64,000 bases of DNA, taken from assembly GCA_036924085.1 (NCBI GenBank), contig JAVGWX010000004.1, forward strand, positions 82,727,941 through 82,791,940, read 5' to 3'. The stretch comes from Ariolimax columbianus (taxonomy: Eukaryota > Mollusca > Gastropoda > Stylommatophora > Arionidae). Made by a program: the position numbers and the translations under genes. Positions 1 to 9,969 of the stretch are shown here, in pieces (within the stretch, counting starts at the first letter, position 1; every line of letters starts with the position of its first letter). The notes under the pieces are model-generated. The model made no database searches. It had not been told where the DNA came from and saw nothing but the letters and a program-made list of their open reading frames with translations.

Positions 1-430
1 ATGTACCTCAGGGTTATGTCTCTTCTTTCTTTTTCAGTCTGGCTGTTCTTGTTTCCCATACCTGGTATATTTTCTACCACCTCTGGAATGATATTCTGCT
101 TCCAGGTGGGTTTGCGTACATTAGGGATGGGCTTTGGTGTTGTTATGGTGTTCATAGGGTCTTCGCTCATCTTTGCTTTGGCTATTTCTGCAAAGTTTCT
201 CCGCTTTAGTTTCCCTTTTCCAAATCTATTTAGTCTCTGATGCATTGGATGGTCTGTCAGTCTTCTTAGTTTCTCTGCTTGCTGCTGGGCTCTGCAGTCT
301 CTTCTGTCGGTCATGGATTGCAGATTTGTAATCTTTTCAAGTTCTGCAATTGGCGTTGACTTCATGCCTCCTGTTATAACTCTCATGGCTTGGTTTTGGA
401 GTTTGCTAATTTTATCAAAGGAGGCAGATT
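1..430 (-). pseudogene. LINE ORF2 fragment (RT C-terminus to RNase H linker), truncated by window edge
   Basis: On the minus strand this stretch is one open frame without stops. It carries the RT C-terminal signature KLQNQAMRVITGGMKS followed by the linker that precedes RNase H. The linker is nearly identical to that of the + strand LINE at 13909-14960 (shared block NVRKPTWKQ). RNase H itself would lie beyond base 1. APE/RT/RNase H elements of this kind belong to the I/Jockey assemblage; the exact clade is not resolved. It is antisense within a TMEM101 intron. Confidence 0.8.
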
Positions 431-562
431 CAAGGAAAAGCTAGAAAGAACTGGAGAAAATAGGGTTGAGAGGGTTAGTTGATGGCCTGTGCACCCAAAG
501 GTGATAAAGGAGAAGAAGAAATGGGTACTCATTATAATGTTACTACTTTCTTTCTTCCACAG

Positions 563-721
563 CTTCAGATGTCCACACGCCAGATTGGATGTGTTGGCGC
601 TTATCTGTTGTTTGCCTTTATCCTGGGTGGCAAGAAATCTGCCCTACTACGACGGGCAGCAGAGGTGTTCATTGGCCTTTTCCTGCTTGCATATGCTTAT
701 TTAATCAATAATATGAGAGAG
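563..721 (+). CDS. TMEM101: TMEM101-like protein, penultimate coding exon (partial gene)
   Basis: This exon lies between a strong acceptor (pyrimidine run ending CCACAG at 562) and a donor GAG|GTATTA at 721/722. It encodes 53 residues in phase 0. Two hydrophobic segments (CVGAYLLFAFILGG, and FIGLFLLAYAYLI after a basic SALLRRAAE stretch) align by memory with the middle membrane region of vertebrate TMEM101, where a similar V/I-F-L/I-G segment precedes AYSLQ. TMEM101 is a small polytopic membrane protein that screens have linked to NF-kB signalling; its biochemical role is unknown. Joining to the exon at 6298 keeps the frame (NNMRE + IRSAVL). Upstream exons are outside the window. An alternative acceptor CTTCAG at 568 would drop two codons. 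Confidence 0.78.
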
Positions 722-812
722 GTATTATTATTTTTGTCTTATTTTTCCATTATTCATCCTTTTTGTTGTCAACTGTTTTCCATTTCTCCATTTTGTGTTT
801 TGATATTACACT

Positions 813-1115
813 AAGTTAGTTGCCCATTGCAAGTGATGATGACGACATCATTAGAAGTTGTTTTTTTAAATGACGTAACTTGCGCTGTTTTTTGACTAAA
901 TGAGAGAGAGAAAACTGTGCTGGTCGTCAACCTCACACTTTCCTCCTGGGCTACCTTGGATCAGTGACAAGACGATCGGTCCAGGTGACTGTAGGTAACT
1001 CAGGATACAGGCACTCTGGTCTTATGTTTCTTGAGACCAGAGGTCACTTTAAACTTGTCGGAATCGATTGCCCACTGATACCATTCATCGCTCTGAGAGG
1101 TGAGTGGCTTACCTC
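813..1115 (-). repeat. tRNA-derived SINE, family E copy
   Basis: The minus strand has a tRNA-like head (GAGGTAAGCCACTCACC, then a B-box-like AATCGATTCC) and a body ending in GTCATCATCACTTGCAATGG. Similar copies lie at 13605-13908 and 38205-38500 on the + strand. It sits in the TMEM101 intron. Confidence 0.6.
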
Positions 1116-1289
1116 TTGACTACAGTGACCACTTACTTTCAGTCTGGTCAACCTGTCTTCCAAGATAGTCACTCCAGGATAGAAGACGCAAACTCAGACC
1201 AAATAACACTGACCTGCAAGCTTATATGGGATTCAAACTGAGGTTTCTCTGTGGCCAGAATGAAGTCACTTTCAGGGATATAAAAGCAG

Positions 1290-1443
1290 CGTGAAGACAA
1301 GTTTGATGACATAAGGCCTACAGGAAAACATGTTTAATGACCAAAGGCCCACATTCAAGGCAAGTTTAACCAAAGGTCTAAATGAATACAAGTTTGATGA
1401 CTCAAACTACATGAAAAGTTTTATGACTCAAGGACTACATTAA
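1290..1443. repeat. Degenerate ~30-bp minisatellite, left block
   Basis: Diverged repeats of the type AAGACAAGTTTGATGACCAA. The same motif resumes at 2473-2595 and 5678-6020, so this is the left part of one array split by two TTAA-flanked insertions. Confidence 0.7.
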
Positions 1444-2472
1444 CTCTTAAAGGCCATAGTTTTATAACTAGTTTTATTACTAATATTACTTTTTCTATAA
1501 AAGCAGTCTCATCATAAAACTTGACTTGTCTTAATTATTTTAGAAGAACGACAAACATGTTATATATCAAATTAAAGGAAAATGAATGTGCAGTAAAAAT
1601 ATGTAGGTCTTGTAGAATTCAATAAAATATTACATGTAATTATTAATAATTTATCGTAATTTTTTTAATTAAAAACTATTTTTCACACACAAAAATGTAC
1701 CCAATCTATGAATAACAACTGAAACGTAATGCATTGGTCTAGTGTACTTCAGAATAACAGTAATCCACATATGAATATCTACAAGAAAATAATTTTCTGT
1801 AGCAGTGTAGAGTTGATGTGTCACTGAGTTGTAGGTCTCAATTCACTCCCCATGGTCGACCACATTTTGGCAGCAATCTGAATGAATTCTGGGTTTGAGT
1901 CAGTCAGTGGTGATGGAATGTGGTACTGAAACCCATTAGCTATCATGTTCTCTCAAGTTTTTGTTAGAAATATTGCATCTTCATTTTTCTGTTGTCAAAC
2001 TTTTTTGCCTTTTAGCAGAACTAGGTCTTGACTTCAGCATCAGATTCAGTAGGTTGAATAATATTCTATTCTATGTCTGACTCCGATTCAACATCAGAAA
2101 AATGTGAATCCTCATCACTGAATTTATCTAGCATACACAACCCCCTAGCCTTTTCTACAGATAAAAACACCTACCTACTATTAGACAATCTTGAATTGCT
2201 AGGTTTGCTACACATTTTTGTGATAAACAAAAAAAATTTGGATGACTTGAAAGAAGACACATTTTTTCCAACTTTGAATTTCCACTCAAAAGCACATTTT
2301 ACAAAATGAAATGTAAATATGAGTCACTTCCCTTGCCATGTGATGTCAATTAACATTTAGAACCACTAAACAAATTTTGTTCAATGTGCTGTTAACGAAC
2401 GATATGAGCATTTTTCTGGCATCATGCAGACGCCAGGAAGAATGCCGATAGCATTCTTATGGCCTTTAAGAG
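1444..2472. mobile_element. Non-autonomous piggyBac-type element (1029 bp)
   Basis: It is flanked by TTAA at 1440-1443 and 2473-2476. Both ends start with the same 15-bp inverted repeat CTCTTAAAGGCCATA. This is the piggyBac superfamily layout of exact TTAA duplication plus short TIRs. I recognise no transposase inside. A 78-codon acidic/serine-rich ORF at 2073-2309 (SDSDSTSEKCESSS) vaguely recalls the acidic N-termini of piggyBac transposases, but this is too weak to call. The TIR differs from that of the neighbouring piggyBac at 2599-5673, so it is probably mobilised by another family member. Confidence 0.75.
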
Positions 2473-2598
2473 TTAAGACAAGTTTTATGGCCTACGGTCA
2501 ACTTAAGACAAGTTTTATGACTCAAGGGCTATATGAAGGCAAGTGATTACCAAAGGCTACATAAAACTAGTTTTATAACCCAAGCTTACTTAGCTTAA
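2473..2598. repeat. ~30-bp minisatellite, middle block
   Basis: Units such as AAGACAAGTTTTATGACTCA sit between the two TTAA-flanked elements and continue the arrays at 1290-1443 and 5678-6020. Confidence 0.65.
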
Positions 2599-3076
2599 CA
2601 CTTAGTATACGCAGCCAAAAACCACGCCTATTTTTCTACAAAAATGTTCACACCTAACTGCTGTGACAAAATTATTCATATATCTGTTATCTTTTATTGT
2701 GTGATCATGTTTTACATATCAAAATGTTCAGGAATGATTGCTCTTTTTAGAAACAGTGCAATAAGATGTCTGTACAGTGAAGTTGCATGCAAAAAATTAT
2801 GTAATGTGTAAACAAAAATAAAAACAATAAATAATTTGTAAACATTTTTTCACTTACCATTTCATTCAAATGAATCCTTCACAATGTTGACACACAAAAA
2901 TTCTTTCTTTTGATAATATATCCATATTTACCCAATATTGGGAAGTTTCATCACTCTTGGATCAGAAATAACATTATTATGACCATTCAGCAGTGTTTGG
3001 TAAATTGAAACATAAAATGGCACAAATTCTCAAAGAAAAAAAAAATTATCTATGTACAGCTGATTTTAATTTACAT

Positions 3077-4993
3077 TTATTTCAAATGATGCTGTTCAAA
3101 ACAGTGATTTGGATGAAGAAATGGCTGGTCTGGGCATCCTTGACAAAAAAATGTTGTCCTAACTCTAGCATTTGGAGTACTGCAAACAATACATTGACGA
3201 CACAGTGTAGACTTTTTGATAATGTGTCTTTTTCCACTGTGTCTGTTTGCATGGCTGCTGATGTAAGGTTCCACCTGCAAGCTGGGCGTCTCTGTAGCTG
3301 CAAAAAGGCGAAGCTCAGAAACTAATTGCTTTTTAAATTGTAGATAGGGCTGCTTTTTTGTGTTTGCAGGCCTCGTCAGGGCATGCAAAATAAATGAATT
3401 CAGCTGAGCTACTTCAAAAATCCAAAAGAAAATTTTCTTCCACCATTTCCTTGTTCTTCTAGTGAAGGTACCATATGTTGCGACACACTGATCAACCTTA
3501 TCACACCCATTCATGCGGTAGTTGTAGTCATCAATCATTGATGGTTTATCCTTCACTACACCAGAACGACTTGTTAAACGTTTGGTGGTCACCGAGGCTT
3601 CACTAGAGACAAGCAAGCATTGTTTTTTAGCCTTCTTGTCTCTGAACATCACGCAGAGGAATGTTCTTTCTATACGGAGAAACCATTTCATTTGTAAAAA
3701 GGACAATTTTGTTGTCTTGAAAGCTTGTGGAAAATCTCTGCGGTTTATGTTGACCATACCAGTGTAGTAATGGCCATTACTGGTAAGGTACTGCAGCAGC
3801 GGATAGCTGGTGTAGTAACGGTCAGCATAAATGTGATGGCCTTTCCCACAAGGTTCTAAAAGCTTGTCAAATACTTTGACGGCTTGTTGACTGCTTGGAT
3901 CTAGGTCTGGATTGTAAGATGTATTGCTGCCAAAATATATCAATATGTTGACAACATAAGCAGTGTTGCTGTCGCAGAGGCCAAAGGTTTTGACGTGGTA
4001 TTTTTTTGGCTTTGATGCATTGAACATCTTATGGGCCCACCTTCCCTTCCATCCAATGACCATTTCATCCACAGAAAGTTCCTTGAATGGGTAATAGGAT
4101 TTTTGAAATTGAAGTAGCAAGCTCTGCACAAATGGCTCAATTTTGGCTTTGCCCTGCGAATCAGGATTGCTTACGTGAAACATTGTATGATACAAAGCTT
4201 GGAACCTGTCCCTCGTGAATACCTTCCTGAACCAAGGTGTTTCTGTAGTCTCATCATGTGCCCAGTAGTCACTAATTTTAGGCTTCTTTAAATAGCCGAT
4301 AACAGTAATGACAACAAAGAATTTATGTAGCTCAGGCACAGTCACTGGTGACCATGTTAGAAAAACTGACCGTACTGCAGTTGTTTCTTTCATTGCCAGG
4401 CACCGTTGGGCCGCATAATCGTTTACTGACCTGACAAGGTCTTCCATAATGGCATCAGTAAATAAAGCTTTAAAGCAAAATAAGGGTGATGCATTCTCTG
4501 GAATAATGTCAGGATTGACACCAGGGATTCTTGGCTGAGGTGGAATAAACCGAAAGGTATTGTCTGTGCTGCCCTCAAATACCTCCCTCCATTGCCCTTC
4601 ATCACTAACCTGAGCATCTGCCCTAGTAGTTGCCATTGGGACAGTAGATGCTGTAGATGGATCTACTGTACTGCTGGTACTAGTACTAGGCCTAGGACCA
4701 GAATTCCTATCAAGTACAGATCTTGACCTTGCTCCTCGTCCTCTCTTAGGCATAGGACCTTTTCCCTTTCCTCTACTATGGATGAGAGACTCCTCCTCTT
4801 GCTCACTCGAACTATCCCTGGTGGCACTGTACAATGATGTATTTCTAACATCCCCTTCTTCTTCTGAATGAGAACTTTCACTGTCAGTGTCAGAAGTCAT
4901 GTCATCTGTATCTTCTTCAGCCCAGATTTGAATCATCTTAGTGGCCTGAACAGCAGAAAATCGTGCGCCACGGGAATTGGTAGAGGAAGCCAT
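3077..4993 (-). CDS. piggyBac transposase (PGBD-like), intact 638 aa
   Basis: This is a cut-and-paste DDD transposase that excises precisely at TTAA. The order is: an acidic, serine-rich disordered N-terminus (about residues 25-75, SDTDSESSHSEEE) with basic KRGRGARSR near 83-91; the DDE_Tnp_1_7 core from about 165; and a C-terminal Cys/His-rich domain at 598-635 (C598, C601, C604, C617, C620, H630, C631, H635). The three expected catalytic aspartates are present: D309 (LSVDEMVIGW), D391 (YADRYYTSYPL) and D498 (NGCDKVDQ). NGCDKVDQ replaces the usual NGVDKADQ and PFLHPNHCF replaces the usual LC..PCF, so one zinc ligand may be shifted. Length and lack of stops fit a full gene. The start is the first ATG after a stop. 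Nothing is disabled that I can see, so it may be recent or active. Confidence 0.93.
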   Translation of the reverse strand: MASSTNSRGARFSAVQATKMIQIWAEEDTDDMTSDTDSESSHSEEEGDVRNTSLYSATRDSSSEQEEESLIHSRGKGKGPMPKRGRGARSRSVLDRNSGPRPSTSTSSTVDPSTASTVPMATTRADAQVSDEGQWREVFEGSTDNTFRFIPPQPRIPGVNPDIIPENASPLFCFKALFTDAIMEDLVRSVNDYAAQRCLAMKETTAVRSVFLTWSPVTVPELHKFFVVITVIGYLKKPKISDYWAHDETTETPWFRKVFTRDRFQALYHTMFHVSNPDSQGKAKIEPFVQSLLLQFQKSYYPFKELSVDEMVIGWKGRWAHKMFNASKPKKYHVKTFGLCDSNTAYVVNILIYFGSNTSYNPDLDPSSQQAVKVFDKLLEPCGKGHHIYADRYYTSYPLLQYLTSNGHYYTGMVNINRRDFPQAFKTTKLSFLQMKWFLRIERTFLCVMFRDKKAKKQCLLVSSEASVTTKRLTSRSGVVKDKPSMIDDYNYRMNGCDKVDQCVATYGTFTRRTRKWWKKIFFWIFEVAQLNSFILHALTRPANTKKQPYLQFKKQLVSELRLFAATETPSLQVEPYISSHANRHSGKRHIIKKSTLCRQCIVCSTPNARVRTTFFCQGCPDQPFLHPNHCFEQHHLK

Positions 4994-5269
4994 TTCTTCA
5001 AATGAAAAAAAAAGTTGAAAAAAATCGCTACTTTCGTTAGATTATTGAACAAAATGTGCCAAATTAATTCTCAAAAGCTTACCAAACCACGCCGTAAGAT
5101 GCTTAAAAGGACAGGAACAGGAAATGACGTTGCAGTAGTTTAAAATGTTGGATAGGAAATATAAATATATTTAAAACTTGGCGTTGGTACATTTCGAGCG
5201 ACAACGCCCATTTCATGGAAACAAAATATCACTGACACACTTTCCGATAACAATTTATTATGAATATTT

Positions 5270-5480
5270 CCTTCTGAATTGGAACTGTCCATGCTAAATA
5301 TTTCTTTATCTACATGTCTGTCTATTTCAAGTCATGGTTGAATTATCTGTGAGACACGTACTGCCGAAAATCGTGTCCCACGAGAATGGGGAGGGAGGAC
5401 GCCAATTTTTCAAGTAAAAAAAAGTAGACAAAATTGCTTTGTTTACATTTTTATTTTTTAATTTAGTAGTACATAATTGA
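5270..5480 (-). pseudogene. Diverged duplicate of the piggyBac transposase 5' end
   Basis: This block resembles 4880-5040 in the same orientation: both read (minus strand) through a start region followed by the complement of CAGAAAATCGTGCGCCACG (here CCGAAAATCGTGTCCCACG) and an A-rich leader. It lies inside the same TTAA-bounded element, upstream of the intact gene. It is either an internal duplication of the N-terminal/leader region or a remnant of an older copy. Confidence 0.5.
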
Positions 5481-5677
5481 TAATAATGTTAACTCACGCT
5501 CTAGAAATGGAATCTGAAATGGCATTGTTGTGGGTTTATACTAGCTGGATTTGGATTAAACTCAAATTAAATACATTTAATACGTTGCAAAGAGTGCGAG
5601 ACACGCTATTTGGCTTAATGTAATTCGGTGGCTGCCTAATCGTTTCGTGATTTGGCTCCGCGGATTTTAAGGGTTAA

Positions 5678-6025
5678 GCCAAGCTTGATGACCAAAGACT
5701 CACATGAAGACAAGTTTGATGACCAGAGTCTCACATCAAGATAAGTTTGATGACCAGAGTCTCACATCAAGATAATTTTGATGACCAGAGTCTCACATAA
5801 AGACAAGTTTGATGACCAGAGACTCACATGAAGACAAGTTTGATGACCAGTCTCACATGAAGACAAGTTTGATGACCAGAGACTCACATGGAAAACAAGT
5901 TTGATGACCAAAGACTCACATGAAGACACATTTAATGACCAAAGACTTGCATGAAGACAAGTTTGATGACCAGAGACTCACAAGAAGAAATGTTTGATGA
6001 CCAAAGGCCCACATTAGAACATGTT
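5678..6025. repeat. ~30-bp minisatellite, right block
   Basis: About eleven units of the type GACAAGTTTGATGACCAGAG + ACTCACATGAA. It begins immediately after the right TTAA of the piggyBac element. Confidence 0.85.
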
Positions 6026-6297
6026 TGATGTTTGAGGCACAAGACCAGTTTGATTGCCAAATTGAAAGACCAGATGAGAGCATGTCAGATGGTCTATGGA
6101 AAGCCAAAAACTTGGGAGACCTTGCTGGTAGTTCTGCTATCTCTAACATGTCTCTTAGAGTCATAGGGACATGCAATAATTCTCCAGCAGGACAGTTTGG
6201 AAACATGGCAGGGGTGTTTTAAAAAACAACTGTAAGTACATGCTTTACAGATTTTATTGTCCAATAACGTCATGTCTTTTGTCACCCTTGTCTGCAG

Positions 6298-6597
6298 ATT
6301 CGCAGTGCTGTATTAAGTCACGTGATTGGAGATGATTGGGCACGATATTTTATCACGGTTGTCATCGCTACTTGTGCTCTTAGTTTTTTCTCAGGATATT
6401 TTCTTCGGGATATGTCTTTGTGCACAGCTGTCGCCTTAGTAACGCTGACATTTTTAGTGGATTGTGACTTTGGATTCTGGACGAGGAAAGGTGTTCACTT
6501 TTGGAATCAGGCACGGATGGTTGGTGATAATCTTTGTATTTGTACAAGCCTACTCTACGCATTCTTTCATGTGGATAACCGTATCAAGGTGGACTGA
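6298..6597 (+). CDS. TMEM101: TMEM101-like protein, terminal coding exon
   Basis: The acceptor is GTCACCCTTGTCTGCAG|ATT at 6297/6298. The frame is phase 0 with the exon ending at 721, and the exon stops with TGA at 6595-6597 (99 codons). Hydrophobic segments FITVVIATCALSFFSGYFL and ALVTLTFLV are followed by the diagnostic tail GVHFWNQARMVGDNLCI. That tail matches the vertebrate TMEM101 ending (RRVEFWNQMKLLGES), and LSFFSGYFL matches LAFLSGYYV. The order and spacing of these blocks identify the family. The C-terminus is about 10 residues longer than the mammalian protein. The 5576-bp intron before it is filled by mobile DNA, and a 26-bp satellite begins about 60-70 bp after the stop, so the 3' UTR probably runs into satellite. 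Confidence 0.88.
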   Translation: MRSAVLSHVIGDDWARYFITVVIATCALSFFSGYFLRDMSLCTAVALVTLTFLVDCDFGFWTRKGVHFWNQARMVGDNLCICTSLLYAFFHVDNRIKVD

Positions 6598-6659
6598 TTG
6601 AGGCTTGATTTAGTGGATTACATAAATTAGGGGCTGCAATTTTAGTGGACTGAATATCT

Positions 6660-7110
6660 GAAAAGCTGTTAGTGGACCACTAGTAGACCCATTTATGAGG
6701 GACTGTTAGTGGATCCATATATGATGGGCTGTTAGTGGATCCATATATTATGGGCTGTTAGTGGATCCACATATGATGGGCTGTAAGTGGATCCATATAT
6801 GATGGGCTGTTAGTGGATCCATATATGATGGGCTGTTCTTGGATCCATATATGAGGGGCTGTTAGTGGATCCATATATGAGGGGCTGTTAGTGGATCCAT
6901 ATATGAGGGGCTGTTAGTGGATCACTAGTTGATCCATATATGAGGGACTGTTAGTGGATCCATATATGAGGGACTGTTAGTGGATCCATATATGATGGGC
7001 TGTTAGTGGATCCATATATGATGGGCTGTTAGTGGATCCACATATGAGGAACTATTAGTGGATCACTACTGGATCCATATATGAGGGGCTGTTAGTGCAC
7101 TTTTAGTGGA
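6660..7110. repeat. 26-bp tandem array containing BamHI sites
   Basis: About 15 units of TGTTAGTGGATCCATATATG + AKGGGC, several with an inserted GGATCACTAGT variant. Each unit carries GGATCC. Confidence 0.92.
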
Positions 7111-7680
7111 CCTAGTATATGAGAGACTGTTAGTGCACTTCTAGTGGACCTAGTATGTGAGGGGCTGTTAGTGGGTCTAGTATGTGAGGGACAGTTAGTG
7201 GATCCAGTATCTGAGGGACTGTTAGTGAATGCAGTATGTGAGGGGCTTTTAGTGGATTCAGTATGTTAGGGGCTGTTAGTAGATGCAGCATGTGAGGAAC
7301 TATTAGTGGATTCAGTATGTTAGAGGCTGTTAGTGGATGCAGTATGTGAGGAGCTGTTAGTGGTTTCAGTATGTGAGGAGCTGTTAGTGAACCCAATATG
7401 TGAGGGCTGTTAGTGAACCCAATATGGGAGGGCTGTTAGTGGATTCAGTATGTGAGGGACTGTTAGTGGGTCCAGTATGTGAGGGACTGTTAGTGGGTCT
7501 AGTATGTGAGGGACTTTTAGAGAACCCAATATGTGAGGGGTTGTTAGCAAACCCAATATGTGAGGGGTTGTTAGCAAACCCAATATGTGAGGGGTTGTTA
7601 GCGAACCCAATATGTGAGGGGTTGTTAGCGAACCCAATATGTGAGGGGTTGTTAGCGAACCCAATATGTGAAGGACTGTA
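7110..7680. repeat. 27-bp derivative of the preceding array
   Basis: About 20 units of the type TGTTAGTGGRTYCAGTATGTG + AGGGGC; the last six are near-identical (GTTAGCRAACCCAATATGTG). The unit length of 27 explains long pseudo-ORFs on both strands encoding a 9-residue repeat; these are not genes. Confidence 0.9.
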
Positions 7681-7689
7681 ACTTACCAT

Positions 7690-8385
7690 TACTGAGCTCA
7701 ATGAGTGAGAGACTGAGTATAGCCCTAGTGAATCCAATATGTGGACTATAGTTAAATTCAATACTAATGGTAAATATATTTTAGTGGGGAAATAGGCATT
7801 CAGCTGCACTTTATACCTAGTTACTAACAAGCACATATTGCGTATACTTTGTACAGTTTTTTTCGTGGTCTAAGGTGTACGGTCCTACATCATTATGTTC
7901 ATAATTTTCCTCCATGAATGGTTTTGTTAATACAAATTATGGCAATATTTATTGTGTCATTTTTAAAACATCAAGGATTTCTGCTTTAAATGTATCTCTC
8001 TTACAGATTAATATCTGCCATTAGTGTCTCCCACATGATTCATTCAAATGAAATCATAAAGTTATAATCATATGCCATTTTGTCGCTCCAGTTGGATCAT
8101 AGTAACGCTAAACAGTTGGCCGTCTTCCTCCTTGTAGGAAATCTGTCTCAAAGCATCTGTGTGCTCTTGGAGGGCTGGTTTGAAGTTACTAGTTTCATGC
8201 AAATTCATAATTTGGTGTCTGGTAATCTAAAACGAGGCCTTCTATATATATAAATAAAATTGTGATTAAAAAATCTAAACATTGTGCCATTGTCAAGTAA
8301 GTTTGCAGTATCATTGCTACGGACTTTAAGTGTCCTGCAGGTGATATCTCGGTGTAAATGAGCCATATGGTGTCTTAGTAGTCAT
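7690..8385. other. No recognisable feature
   Basis: AT-rich sequence after the satellite. No coding, RNA or repeat structure seen. Confidence 0.5.
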
Positions 8386-8391
8386 TGTAAA

Positions 8392-8990
8392 GATGGCTGA
8401 TAAACTAGTGATATGCCGCGAAGAGGAGCAACATTCTGTTATCCATTATTTTAGCAGTGAAGCTGTGAAACCTATTGAAATTCATAGGAAAATGAAGGTT
8501 CAGTACAGTGATGCATGTCTCTAACTCCAACAAGTGTACAAGTGGAGTAGGAAGTTCTGAAACAGCACCAGTTTGGTGACAGACTGTTCTCGACCAAGTC
8601 AGACACAATGAGTACTTACATCACAGCTGGTTACCGTAGGTGAACACTAAATCGCAGTGACTGAATGAAATAGCAATACTTCTGTACAGCAGTGAAGGTT
8701 CAACACATCACATTGTCCATGATGTTCTCCAGCTTCAGAATGTGGGGGCCACAGCAGCTGACTCCAGAATTGAAACTACGACAGGGTACATGAGGGGCTA
8801 CACACATGACCTAAATAGGTTTTTTCTAGAGGAGAATACATGCACTTTGTAGGTGCTGGAGGACTTGTAGTATCAAACAAAATGGAGGCTTCATCAAAAA
8901 ATGATACAGTTGTGTGCCACCTTTTCTTTATCAATTTTAAAGAACACAAAACACTTCAAGTTTTCATTTGTAGTACCCTTGTATTTTAAC
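8392..8990 (+). pseudogene. mariner-family transposase relic
   Basis: Reading from ATG 8392 gives MADKLVICREEEQHSVIHYF then VKPIEIHRKMKVQYSDACL and a QQVYKWSRKF segment. This is the N-terminal helix-turn-helix region of animal mariner transposases (IEIHRRMKxxYGD, QVYEWSRKFKNG). Frameshifts and stops start within 60 codons. A later trace (HIVHDVLQLQN) matches the second HTH. No catalytic core was recognised. Confidence 0.72.
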
Positions 8991-9539
8991 CAGGAATTAA
9001 AATACACGTGACTAGCATACGGGATGAAAGAATATGGCCATTGTCACCTTCCTTTCAGATCATCTTCCTGGGGACTATGGTCATTTATGGAATTTGGAGA
9101 GGACAACAGGCAATCCTGTTTAGGGCTATAGTCATTTATGGGTCTTGGCATTCATCATGTCTACCAACAATTCTTCTCTTGGCAAAACAAGGCACCAAAA
9201 TATTGTTGCTCTTTGTAATGCATTTACTTAAAATCAGCACGTTATTGTCAAATCACTTTCCGCCATAATTTAATAAACTTTTTAATATTTTAGACCAATT
9301 GTCATGTTTCCTTATTTGATGTGCTCATAGCACACTTTTGTAAGTGTAATGATAAAAATAAACTTCAGAGTTAAGGACAAAAAGAGCACTAAGAGTCGGG
9401 CATCATTATTGTGAAAACCTTTTAGCTCATGTCTTCAGCAAATACACATCAAGTAGCATGTCGTTTGCAGAATGTTGTTTCTTATGTCCTCCAACTTATT
9501 TCGACCCACTGTGGGATCCCTGAAACAAGAAAGTAGATG

Positions 9540-9965
9540 AGCTTGCAAAAGCCGGAAGTGGTGATATGCAGACTCGCCATCCACAGAGCTATCAAAATAT
9601 AAAGACACTCATCAAATATCCATGAGAACGAAATGGAGAGACCAGCACAAAAACACAATCCAGAAAACGACAGCATAGACAAACTTGGCAGACGAAGATC
9701 TTCAAACTCAGAACAAAACATTGCAGACTCAAGACCCACCTCCACAGAATTGGTCTTAGAGAGTCTGCTACGTGCGATTGTGATGCAGCCAATCAAACAC
9801 GACCATATCCTGCAGGAATGCCGTACTTATACAGACCAAAGAGAGGTAGTCTAGCCCGTGAGGTGATCATGCTCAACAATATGTGGGGGACCGATGAAGA
9901 CATGAATTGTAGTCTCCTTCGTGAACCTCACCGGGCTAGAAGTATAGCATCAGTTGATTGAAGAA
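9540..9965 (+). pseudogene. LINE ORF2 C-terminal relic (RNase H end and zinc knuckle)
   Basis: It retains KVDELAKAGS (end of RNase H), LKTHLHRIGLRESATCDCDAAN-type text in shifted frames and a CNxD..E-type knuckle region around 9770-9835. It ends with the tail TTGATTGAAGAAGAAGAC at about 9957-9970. Multiple frameshifts. It belongs to the RNase H-bearing LINE group found elsewhere in this window. Confidence 0.7.
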
Positions 9966-9969
9966 GAAG

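Larger units (their letters stand above)
2599..5673. mobile_element. piggyBac-family DNA transposon, apparently complete (3075 bp)
   Basis: TTAA flanks both ends (2595-2598 and 5674-5677). Inward ends are related: left CACTTAGTATACGCAGCCAAA, right (reverse complement) CCCTTAAAATCCGCGGAGCC, an imperfect TIR of about 30 bp. One intact transposase gene occupies 3077-4993 on the minus strand. The transposon lies inside a 30-bp minisatellite in the TMEM101 intron, in antisense to that gene. Confidence 0.85.

Noticed and set aside
479..562. Extension of the TMEM101 exon upstream to an ATG at 479
   Set aside because: A strong acceptor lies at 562 and similarity to TMEM101 starts after it; the upstream part is intron.
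7384..7836. Overlapping 80-150-codon ORFs on both strands encoding 9-residue repeats
   Set aside because: They are products of a 27-bp tandem array; open on both strands because the period is a multiple of 3.
9008..9268. 86-codon ORF preceded by a pyrimidine run and CAG
   Set aside because: No recognisable family and no matching donor or partner exon.
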